From Pseudomonadota bacterium (GTDB lineage Bacteria; Pseudomonadota; Gammaproteobacteria; Steroidobacterales; Steroidobacteraceae), in contig JAEWAF010000092.1 of the NCBI GenBank assembly GCA_023391815.1, positions 1 through 21,849 of the forward strand: a stretch of DNA of 21,849 nucleotides, written 5' to 3'. The translations under genes were made by a program, and so were the position numbers. Each line of letters begins with the position of its first letter. Positions within the stretch are counted from its first letter, which is position 1. The notes under the pieces were generated by a model, which saw only the letters and a list, made by a program, of their open reading frames with translations, ran no database searches and was not told the DNA's origin. This document shows positions 15,070 through 21,849 of the stretch, one piece after another.

Positions 15070-15073
15070 ACTA

Positions 15074-15107
15074 GGCACGGTCCAGGGAATGGACCGTGCC
15101 ATTTTTA
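15074..15107 (+). terminator. Rho-independent terminator of the TonB-receptor gene
   Basis: GGCACGGTCC (15074-15083) and GGACCGTGCC (15091-15100) form a perfect 10-bp stem with a 7-base loop, followed by ATTTTTATT. It lies 57 bases after the receptor stop and separates that unit from the ligase gene. Confidence 0.92.
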
Positions 15108-15189
15108 TTGGAGCTAGATCCGGCCCGTCGCAACTTTGAACGGCGTGGTAGCGTTAGGCTCGGGCAGTAAAACAACTTCGGCCTGAGTC

Positions 15190-16734
15190 ATGACGTTATT
15201 GGCCGTCATTGTCGAGACATCTTCCAAAGTCGCATCGACCTCGGCGCGGTTGGCGAAGGTGCGCGAGCTGGCGGCGTGCTTGCGGCAGTTCGCGGCCGAC
15301 GAGATCGTCATTGGCGTCGCATATCTTTCAGGCGAAACACCTCAGGGTAAGTTCGGCATCGGCTACGCGGTGTTGAAGGCGGCGAGTGCCGAAGCATTCG
15401 CGAGCGAGCCGGTCCTATCGATAGAGGAGGTCGATCGACGATTGACCGAAATCGCCGGCATTCGCGGCAGCGGCTCGACGACGCGTCGCTCGGAGGCGTT
15501 GCGCGAGCTGTTTTCTCGCGCGACCGAGGCCGAGCAACAGTTCCTGATGCGTCTGCTGATCGGCGAACTGCGTCAAGGTGCGCTGGCCGGCGTGATGGTC
15601 GATGCAATTGCGGCTGCCGCTCAGATTCCGGTCGACAAAGTACGGCGCGCGGCGATGTATGCGAAGAGCTTGGGGGCCGTCGCGCACGCGGCGTTGGTCG
15701 AAGGCGAAAGCGCGCTAGCGAACTTTCAGCTGGAACTGCTCTCGCCGGTCGCACCCATGTTGGCGCAAACCGCCGCGGATGTCGGCGAAGCGCTCGAGCA
15801 ATTGGGCGACGATGCCGTGTTCGAATGGAAGATGGATGGCGCACGCATACAGGTCCATAAGAGCGGCGACTCCGTACACATCTATACACGCAGCCTCAAC
15901 GATGTGACTGTCGCTGTTCCGGAGATCGCTACGCTGGTCAAGGAGCTGCCGGCGCGTGAAGTCATTCTCGACGGTGAGGCGATTGCATTTACTCCCGCAG
16001 GTCGGCCCCACCCTTTTCAAATCACCATGCGTCGCTTCGGTCGCAAGCTCGATGTCGAGAAGCTTCAGGCCGAGCTGCCTATGCGTGCGTATTTCTTCGA
16101 TTGCCTGCGCCTGGGAGATGAGAGTCTCGCGGATCGGCCGACGCGCGAACGTTATGAAGCGCTGGCGCGTGCGGTTCCAAAGGACTTGGTCATTCCCAGG
16201 CTCGTAACTGCCTCCGCAGAAGAAGCGAGCGCGTTCTACGACGCCGCGATTGCCGCCGGACACGAAGGCATCATGGCCAAATCGTTGTCGGCGCCATATG
16301 AAGCCGGCAATCGGGGCGCGAGCTGGCTCAAGATCAAACGAGCCCACACGCTGGATCTGGTCGTTCTCGCCGCCGAGTGGGGACATGGTCGGCGCACCGG
16401 AAAACTCTCGAACCTGCACCTTGGCGCGCTCGATCCAGCCACCGGCGAGTACGTCATGCTCGGCAAGACGTTCAAAGGTCTGACCGATGCGATGCTCGAG
16501 TGGCAGACACAGGAATTTCTCGCTCGCGAAACTCATCGAGACGACTGGACGGTGTATGTCCGGCCGGAGCTGGTGGTGGAGATCGCGTTCAGCGACTTAC
16601 AGGCAAGCCCGCGTTATCCCGGCGGCCTGGCCCTACGGCTGGCGCGAGTGAAGCGGTATCGCGACGACAAGCGGCCCGACGAAGCCGATACGATGGACTC
16701 GGTGCGAAAGATATTCGAAGCACAGAGCGGCTAG
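15190..16734 (+). CDS. ATP-dependent DNA ligase, archaeal/LigB-type
   Basis: A 514-residue ATP-dependent DNA ligase that seals nicks through an enzyme-AMP intermediate. The N-terminal DNA-binding domain covers roughly residues 1-185. The nucleotidyltransferase core follows, with motif I EWKMDG (K214 is the adenylated lysine), motif III YFFDCLRL (301-308), motif IV HEGIMAKS (358-365) and motif V WLKIKR (379-384). The OB-fold domain ends with YPGGLALRLARVKRYRDDK (motif VI region, 476-494). Order and length match archaeal ligases and mycobacterial LigB, not the bacterial NHEJ LigD. An in-frame TGA two codons before ATG 15190 rules out a longer product, and the N-terminal sequence fits family starts although no clear ribosome-binding site is seen. 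It stands alone, without helicase, exonuclease or Ku neighbours. It is presumably an accessory repair ligase beside NAD-dependent LigA (inference). Confidence 0.92.
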   Translation: MTLLAVIVETSSKVASTSARLAKVRELAACLRQFAADEIVIGVAYLSGETPQGKFGIGYAVLKAASAEAFASEPVLSIEEVDRRLTEIAGIRGSGSTTRRSEALRELFSRATEAEQQFLMRLLIGELRQGALAGVMVDAIAAAAQIPVDKVRRAAMYAKSLGAVAHAALVEGESALANFQLELLSPVAPMLAQTAADVGEALEQLGDDAVFEWKMDGARIQVHKSGDSVHIYTRSLNDVTVAVPEIATLVKELPAREVILDGEAIAFTPAGRPHPFQITMRRFGRKLDVEKLQAELPMRAYFFDCLRLGDESLADRPTRERYEALARAVPKDLVIPRLVTASAEEASAFYDAAIAAGHEGIMAKSLSAPYEAGNRGASWLKIKRAHTLDLVVLAAEWGHGRRTGKLSNLHLGALDPATGEYVMLGKTFKGLTDAMLEWQTQEFLARETHRDDWTVYVRPELVVEIAFSDLQASPRYPGGLALRLARVKRYRDDKRPDEADTMDSVRKIFEAQSG

Positions 16735-18053
16735 GTCGGCGCCGATATCTGCGAGACCGGTGCCGAGAGACGTCTCAGCGGCTGCCACCGCCAATACGTC
16801 GCCGAACGCCACAACCATTCCGCGGGTCCGTAACGGAAGTGTTGCAGCCACAGCGGACTCCAGATGAGCTGCATCGCCCAGATCGCAATCACGATGTAGT
16901 ACAGCTCGTGCCTCGCGAGCTGTCCGTACAGAGCGAGGCCGGCGCCAGTGAATATCAGCAGGCAGATCAGACTCTGAGCCAGATAATTCGTGAGGGCCAT
17001 CCGACCTGCGGCGGCAAACACGCGCGAAACATTCGCCAGCCACGGCGTTCGGCAGAGAATCGCGATTGCACCCAGGTGTCCGAGCGTCATGGGCACCCGA
17101 CCCAGATCGTAGGTGAGCAGAACATCCATCATCGCATTGGGCGAAAAGTTCGCGGCTTCCAGGTGGCGCACCTCCGAAACATTCACGGTCAGCCCGATCG
17201 TGTAGCCGACGACGATCATCGCGACATACATGCGAGTCGAGCGGGCTCCGGTCAGCACTCCCGATTTCAACAACGCCATTCCCAGCAGCATCATGCCGAA
17301 GCACTCGAGGAAGCCGTGTCGAAGAAAGAACACGCTCTGCATGTACCACGTATCTCCTCGGAGCACGGCGAACGCCGACGCGTAGCTCTCGCGCACATTC
17401 GCGATATAGGCTTCCAGGTTCTGGCGCTCTGGCCGGAGCTCGGCCTGTAAAGCGCTGTATTCATCGATGGCTTCCCGGTCGCCGTCGGCCGGCGGCTGCC
17501 CGGTTGCCTGACGTGCGCTTGCCGCCTGCGCGAGCGACTGTGTCTCGTGGAAGTCCATCCACTCGCTCACGGAAACCATGGTTTGCAGAACCAGGCACAG
17601 GCTTGCGAGCATCAGCAGACGTCGAGGCGAGAGATTGCGGAACGCGAACAGCACGAGCCCGGCGATGCCGTAATAAAACAGCACGTCACCGCTCCAGAGC
17701 AGCACGTAGCCGATGAGCAGTCCGAACGCGATCAGCCATAGGGTGCGACGGAAATACAAATCGGTCGCTCGCAGCTCTGGGGCATGCGCGGTATGGCGCG
17801 CCAGGAACAGCAATGCGCTGGCACCAAAAAGGAGCGTGAACAAGCCGCGCATCGTGCCTTCGAAGAACAGCGCCATGAGGCGCCAGACGGCGAAATCGGC
17901 GGTCGACTCACCGCCCCAGACCGTGGGGTCGTCATAAGAATAAGGCAGCCCGAAGCCGGTGATGTTCATCAGCAGGATGCCGAGCACGGCGATACCGCGC
18001 GTGGTGTCGAGCATGCCGATGCGAGCGTCGACGGGTGCGGGTGGGGCGGACAT
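16731..18053 (-). CDS. DUF418 family membrane protein (YeiB-like)
   Basis: A 440-residue inner-membrane protein with about 10 hydrophobic helices, of the DUF418/YeiB family. RIGMLDTTRGIAVLGILLMN at residues 11-30 is the typical N-terminus. The C-terminal DUF418 domain (about 285-430) contains GRMALTNYLAQS, GLALYGQL, a W-x3-L-x2-S-x2-W segment and GPAEWLWRSATYW, all family hallmarks. A polar loop around residues 170-225 is rich in charged residues. The family's function is unknown; acyltransferase-3-like membrane enzymes or transport have been suggested. Only a distant GGGGAG precedes the ATG. Its TAG stop overlaps the convergent ligase TAG within CTAG at 16731-16734. Confidence 0.88.
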   Translation of the reverse strand: MSAPPAPVDARIGMLDTTRGIAVLGILLMNITGFGLPYSYDDPTVWGGESTADFAVWRLMALFFEGTMRGLFTLLFGASALLFLARHTAHAPELRATDLYFRRTLWLIAFGLLIGYVLLWSGDVLFYYGIAGLVLFAFRNLSPRRLLMLASLCLVLQTMVSVSEWMDFHETQSLAQAASARQATGQPPADGDREAIDEYSALQAELRPERQNLEAYIANVRESYASAFAVLRGDTWYMQSVFFLRHGFLECFGMMLLGMALLKSGVLTGARSTRMYVAMIVVGYTIGLTVNVSEVRHLEAANFSPNAMMDVLLTYDLGRVPMTLGHLGAIAILCRTPWLANVSRVFAAAGRMALTNYLAQSLICLLIFTGAGLALYGQLARHELYYIVIAIWAMQLIWSPLWLQHFRYGPAEWLWRSATYWRWQPLRRLSAPVSQISAPT

Positions 18054-18180
18054 GGCACGGTTACACTAACTCCCCGAAGTCCCGCCATAAAGCAGCCTTT
18101 GCACGATTGAGCCGCGCTCGCGTCGGACGATTCCGGCACAATAGCGCGTCGGCTCCCTTTGTCTGTCAGGAACCCATCAC

Positions 18181-18783
18181 GTGAGCTTGCAGCTGTCGCC
18201 CGCGCTGATCATTTTCGTCGTCACCATTGCCACCAGTCTGATCGGCCTGTTCGGCGCCCCCAAGCTCATCGACCGCAGCCTGTTCCGGCCGTACTGGTTC
18301 CTGCGCCGGCGGCAGTACGACACCATCGTGCTGAGCGGGTTCGTGCACGCCGACCTGATGCACCTGATCTTCAACATGATGACGTTCTATTTCTTCGGCT
18401 TCCTGCTGGAGCAGGCGGTCGGTCCGATCCACTTCGTATTGTTATATTTCGCCGGTCTGCTGATCAGCCATCTCGGCACCTACATCAAACAGAAGCGCAA
18501 TCCCGAGTACGCCTGTCTCGGCGCGTCGGGCGCGATCTCGGCGGTGCTGTTCGCGTCCATCGTGTTCTTCCCCGAGAACTCCCTGTACATCATTCCGATT
18601 CCGGTGCCGATTCCGGCGCCGCTGTTCGGTATCGGATATCTCGCGTACACCTGGTACGCCGCGCGCAATCCGCATGGACGAGTCAATCACGACGCGCACT
18701 TGGGCGGGGCGATCACCGGTCTGGTATACGTCGCACTGGTCGAGCCCGGCGCCTATCGCTATTTGTTAGCTAATCTGTTCTGA
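18181..18783 (+). CDS. Rhomboid family intramembrane serine protease
   Basis: A 200-residue polytopic protease that cleaves membrane-embedded segments of other proteins in the inner membrane. The family motif HADLMHLIFNMMTFYFFG is at residues 56-73. LGASGA (113-118) holds the nucleophile S116, and HDAHLGGAITG (170-180) supplies the catalytic H173; together they form the Ser-His dyad. A proline-rich loop at about 139-149 (PIPVPIPAPLF) precedes the last helices, as is usual in this subgroup. There are about six helices and no extra cytosolic domain. It starts with GTG, preceded by AGGA 9 bases upstream. It is divergent from the DUF418 gene; the shared 127-base gap must hold two promoters, not identified. 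The natural substrate is unknown. Confidence 0.9.
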   Translation: MSLQLSPALIIFVVTIATSLIGLFGAPKLIDRSLFRPYWFLRRRQYDTIVLSGFVHADLMHLIFNMMTFYFFGFLLEQAVGPIHFVLLYFAGLLISHLGTYIKQKRNPEYACLGASGAISAVLFASIVFFPENSLYIIPIPVPIPAPLFGIGYLAYTWYAARNPHGRVNHDAHLGGAITGLVYVALVEPGAYRYLLANLF

Positions 18784-18824
18784 CATTTCCGCACAGCGAA
18801 GCGCGTTGTATACGTGCAAATGAG

Positions 18825-18848
18825 CGCCCCGTCGGCACGAGTGGGGCG
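18825..18848 (+). other. Inverted repeat after the rhomboid gene
   Basis: CGCCCC (18825-18830) and GGGGCG (18843-18848) are complementary across a 12-base gap, about 40 bases after the rhomboid stop. No T-tract follows, so a terminator is doubtful. The rest of 18784-18978 contains an A/T-rich TATATA at 18909-18914 that might belong to the next gene's promoter, but no well-spaced -35 partner was found. Confidence 0.3.
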
Positions 18849-18964
18849 AGAAAGCGGCAGCGAAAAAGTATGCAATCGGTCGCGATGCATGCTGCTATCG
18901 ACGTTCAGTATATAGACGTATTGGCTCGCCCCTGATCGGTGTTACGTTCCGCGCTTCTCCCAGC

Positions 18965-18970
18965 GGAGGT
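18965..18970 (+). promoter_or_regulatory. Ribosome-binding site of the second TonB receptor
   Basis: GGAGGT lies 8 bases before the ATG at 18979, a near-ideal Shine-Dalgarno that fixes the start of this right-edge gene. Confidence 0.8.
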
Positions 18971-18978
18971 CACCGATC

Positions 18979-21849
18979 ATGGATAGAAGAAGGATCGATC
19001 GTTGGAGCGCCCGTCCCTTGTTTGCAACGGCAGGCGTGTGTGTCGTCCAAACGACACTCATGATGTGCTGCCCGCCCGTCTCGGCCGCTGAGACGCAGCC
19101 CGAAGAAGTCATCGTCACCGGCTCACGCATCCGCCAGAACCCTGTGGATGCAGTGGCACCTTTACAAACAGCCACCGCGGCCGACATCGCTCGCAGCGGC
19201 GAAGTCTCGGTCGCGGATTACCTGCAGCGGTTGCCTATCTCAGGCTCGGCCATCAATCGTTCCAACAACGCCAGCGGCAATCTCGGCTTTCCGCCGGACG
19301 GCGGCGGCATCGGCGCCGGCGCGAGCGAAATCGATTTGCGATATCTCGGCTCCAAGCGCGTGCTGGTGCTGGTCGACGGCAAACGCTGGGTGCGCGGCTC
19401 ATCGGCGAGCGGCGTGTCTGGCGCCGTCGATCTGAACACGGTTCCGACCGCCGCGATCGAACGCATCGAATTGCTACAGGACGGCGCCTCGCCGATCTAT
19501 GGATCGGATGCCATCGCCGGCGTCGTCAACATCATCACTCGCTCCGACTACAGCGGTTTCAACATGGAAACCAATCAAGCGATGTTCGATGAAGGCGACG
19601 GCTACACGCAGGACTACAGTCTTTCCTTCGGCACCGGCGCCGAACGCAGCCGGGTCTTCCTCGCTGCGAGCTACACGCGACAGGACGCGGTGTACTCGCG
19701 CGATCGCGAGCTGTCGCGAGAAGTCATCTATGGCGCACCTCCGGGCGTGGGTGGCAGCTCCAACTCGCCCCAAGGACGCTTCATCTTTCTCGATCCGCGC
19801 GGCGATGTGAATGGCGACGGCAAGCCCGACGTGATCAACATCACCCTCAACAACGGCGTGCTCAACGATGGCGTGACGCTGCCTCACTACAACCCTAACA
19901 ATCCGGCCAGCGGCGACTTTCATGCGTTCGGCACCGCGGATCGATTCAACTTCCGGCCCTACAACTATCTGGTGACGCCGAACCAGCGCGTGAATCTGTT
20001 CGGCAAGGCGGAATACGACCTCGCCGATAACGTCGTGTTCAAGCTCACCGCGGCTTACACCAATCGCAAGTCGAGCAACCAGGCGGCGCCGAATCCGTTG
20101 CCGATGGGCTCGGACGCCGGCGCCGGTTTCTATCTGGACAACATTTTCATTCCGGCCGATCAGCGCTACAACCCGTTCGGCATCGATCTGGACGGCCGGA
20201 CCAACCTGATCACGATCGGCCGGCGGCCGTTGGAAGCGGGGCCGCGCATCTTCGATCAGACCGTCGATACCTGGCTGGTCTCCGGCACCTTCAGCGGCGA
20301 TCTGCAGTTCGGCGCACGGCCGATGTATTGGGATGTGAGCCTGAACTGGGGCAAGAACAATGCCTCCCAGCTCGGTCATAACATTTTCAATTCACGCAAG
20401 CTGGCACTGGCGCTCGGACCGGAGGCGGCCTGCCTGGCGGTGCCCGGTTGCGTGCCATTCAACATCTTCGGCGGTCAAGGTCCGAACGGCGAAGGCAGCA
20501 TCACGCGGGAGATGCTCGACTGGGCCACGTTCACCCAGAGCGATCAGAGCGCGCAGGAGTTGAACGACATCACCGCCAACGTCAGCGGTGACTTGTTCAA
20601 CCTGCCGGCCGGTCCGTTCGCGTACGCGCTCGGCGTGGAATATCGCAAGGAAACCGGCTCGTTCACGCCGGATGCGATGGTGCAGGCTGGCGAGACTGCG
20701 GACGTCCCCGCCGCGCCGACAGCGGGCGAGACACGAGTGCGTGAGGCCTACCTCGAACTGCGTGCTCCATTGCTCGGCGATCTGCCGGCGATCAAGCGTT
20801 TGGAGTTGTCGGCAGCGGTGCGCTACTCCGACTACGACAACATCGGCAGCGACAATGTTCTGAAAGGCGGGATCTACTGGCGCGTCGTGGATGACGTGGC
20901 GGTGCGCGCCAACTATGCCGAGGGTTTCCGCGCTCCGAACATCGGCGAGTTGTTCAATAGCGGTTCGCGATTCGACAGCAACATCAACGATCCCTGTTCC
21001 AACTATTCGACGAATGGATCGGCGACCGTGCGCGCGAACTGCGCGGCGCTGGGGGTGCCCGCGTCGTTCACGCAAATCAATCAGCAGATCAGTGTGCAGA
21101 CCGGCGGCAACGAAAATCTGCAACCCGAGACGTCGAAGACCTGGACGGTGGGCTTCACCTACAACCCGTCATGGGCCGAGAACGCGGGCTGGATCGACGA
21201 TCTGACCTTCGACGTGAACTACTACGACATCGAGCTCGAGGATGCGATTCAGGCACTGTCCGCGCAGATCCAGCTGAACAATTGCGTGAACACACTGTCG
21301 TCGCTGTTCTGCAATGGCATCGTGAGAGGGCCGGGCGGCTCGATCACTGCATTCGCGAATCAGCTCACCAACATCGGCCGTATCGAAACCGACGGCATCG
21401 ACTGGACGGTGACGCTGGCGACGCCGGAAAAGAACTGGGGCGCGTTGCGCTTCCAGTGGGCCAATACTTATCTGGGCGGTTACAAGGAATTCACGCTCGG
21501 TACCGATGGGTTGGTTGGAACGGAGCGTGCGGGCATCGAAGTGGGCTCGCCGACCCGCGGCTACGTCCGTTACAAATCGACGTTCGCGGTCGATTGGCTC
21601 GTGCACGACTTCGTCACATCGCTGACCTTGCGCTATCTGAGCGAGCTGACCGAAATCTGCCCCGGCGCGCTGGTCGATGCCGGTCTGGCCAACCTCTGCT
21701 CCAGTCCCGGAGATCTCACGAACAAGATGGACAGTCGGGTGTACACCGATCTGCAGGTGAGCTGGACCCCGGCGTTGTTCGATCGTCAGTTGCAGCTTGC
21801 GGTCGGCGTCAACAACCTGCTCGACGAGGATCCACCGCCGTGTCTGAGC
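18979..21849 (+). CDS. TonB-dependent receptor (3' end outside window)
   Basis: At least 957 residues are encoded in one uninterrupted frame from ATG 18979 to the last base, so the gene is cut only by the window edge. Residues 1-36 are a long signal peptide (cleavage near VSA-AE). EEVIVTGSRI (42-51) is the TonB box. The plug includes RVLVLVDGKRWV, IERIELLQDGASPIYGSDAIAGVVNIITR (about 160-188), and the barrel contains AEGFRAPNIGELF and GGNENLQPETSKTWTVG, both classic for large TonB receptors. The visible end VGVNNLLDEDPP is the usual stretch about 30-60 residues before the C-terminus, so little is missing. A calcium-loop-like DVNGDGKPD occurs at residues 276-284, probably extracellular. The ligand is unknown; relatives of this size import peptides, glycans or siderophores. 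Confidence 0.93.
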   Translation, partial: MDRRRIDRWSARPLFATAGVCVVQTTLMMCCPPVSAAETQPEEVIVTGSRIRQNPVDAVAPLQTATAADIARSGEVSVADYLQRLPISGSAINRSNNASGNLGFPPDGGGIGAGASEIDLRYLGSKRVLVLVDGKRWVRGSSASGVSGAVDLNTVPTAAIERIELLQDGASPIYGSDAIAGVVNIITRSDYSGFNMETNQAMFDEGDGYTQDYSLSFGTGAERSRVFLAASYTRQDAVYSRDRELSREVIYGAPPGVGGSSNSPQGRFIFLDPRGDVNGDGKPDVINITLNNGVLNDGVTLPHYNPNNPASGDFHAFGTADRFNFRPYNYLVTPNQRVNLFGKAEYDLADNVVFKLTAAYTNRKSSNQAAPNPLPMGSDAGAGFYLDNIFIPADQRYNPFGIDLDGRTNLITIGRRPLEAGPRIFDQTVDTWLVSGTFSGDLQFGARPMYWDVSLNWGKNNASQLGHNIFNSRKLALALGPEAACLAVPGCVPFNIFGGQGPNGEGSITREMLDWATFTQSDQSAQELNDITANVSGDLFNLPAGPFAYALGVEYRKETGSFTPDAMVQAGETADVPAAPTAGETRVREAYLELRAPLLGDLPAIKRLELSAAVRYSDYDNIGSDNVLKGGIYWRVVDDVAVRANYAEGFRAPNIGELFNSGSRFDSNINDPCSNYSTNGSATVRANCAALGVPASFTQINQQISVQTGGNENLQPETSKTWTVGFTYNPSWAENAGWIDDLTFDVNYYDIELEDAIQALSAQIQLNNCVNTLSSLFCNGIVRGPGGSITAFANQLTNIGRIETDGIDWTVTLATPEKNWGALRFQWANTYLGGYKEFTLGTDGLVGTERAGIEVGSPTRGYVRYKSTFAVDWLVHDFVTSLTLRYLSELTEICPGALVDAGLANLCSSPGDLTNKMDSRVYTDLQVSWTPALFDRQLQLAVGVNNLLDEDPPPCLS

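Noticed and set aside
18825..18848. Terminator for the rhomboid gene
   Set aside because: The stem is only 6 bp with a 12-base loop and no T-tract follows, so it is listed only as an inverted repeat.

Overview
The window is about 21.8 kb of GC-rich, gene-dense proteobacterial chromosome. It carries two outer-membrane TonB-dependent receptors (one cut by the right edge), a flavin-dependent tryptophan-halogenase-type protein, a secreted peptidase-like amidohydrolase, a GMC dehydrogenase with a Tat-signal partner, an archaeal/mycobacterial-type ATP-dependent DNA ligase and a rhomboid protease. This mix, with TonB boxes of the type EEVIVTGSRI, fits a free-living polymer- or peptide-scavenging gammaproteobacterium (Steroidobacteraceae/Nevskiales/Xanthomonadales-like). 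An alphaproteobacterium (Caulobacterales/Sphingomonadales) cannot be excluded from sequence alone. No phage, transposase, CRISPR, tRNA or rRNA was seen.

Layout, left to right. Positions 1-514 have no convincing gene and hold a 36-bp tandem minisatellite of four units. Positions 515-2255 hold two short-chain dehydrogenases in a row: a D-erythronate-dehydrogenase-like extended SDR and a classical SDR. Positions 2410-7130 form a tight five-gene same-strand run: META-domain lipoprotein, MFS transporter, DUF985 cupin, exported amidohydrolase, and an APC permease of the arginine/agmatine antiporter type. Gaps are 7, -4, -4 and 3 bases, so the middle genes are probably translationally coupled. The amidohydrolase and APC permease suggest periplasmic dipeptide cleavage followed by amino-acid uptake (inference). 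Positions 7248-9579 encode a GMC flavoprotein with a three-cysteine iron-sulfur-type motif and its Tat-exported small subunit, without an adjacent cytochrome subunit. A convergent integral membrane protein of the LPG-synthase/UPF0104 family follows (9583-10521, minus).

Positions 10768-15017 form a divergent pair: a tryptophan-halogenase-family protein (minus) and a TonB-dependent receptor (plus). They share a 356-base intergenic region. It contains a perfect 12-bp palindrome of the LacI-operator type placed between plausible -35 and -10 elements, followed by two adjacent leader hairpins. The receptor gene ends in a textbook rho-independent terminator. A LigB-type ATP-dependent DNA ligase then runs into a convergent DUF418 membrane protein; their stop codons overlap in a single CTAG. 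A rhomboid protease and a second, larger TonB-dependent receptor (open at the right edge, frame intact to the last base) complete the window.

The parts most worth following up are the halogenase/TonB-receptor locus with its operator-like palindrome, the cytochrome-less GMC/Tat pair with the C-x5-C-x3-C motif, and the coupled amidohydrolase/permease run.
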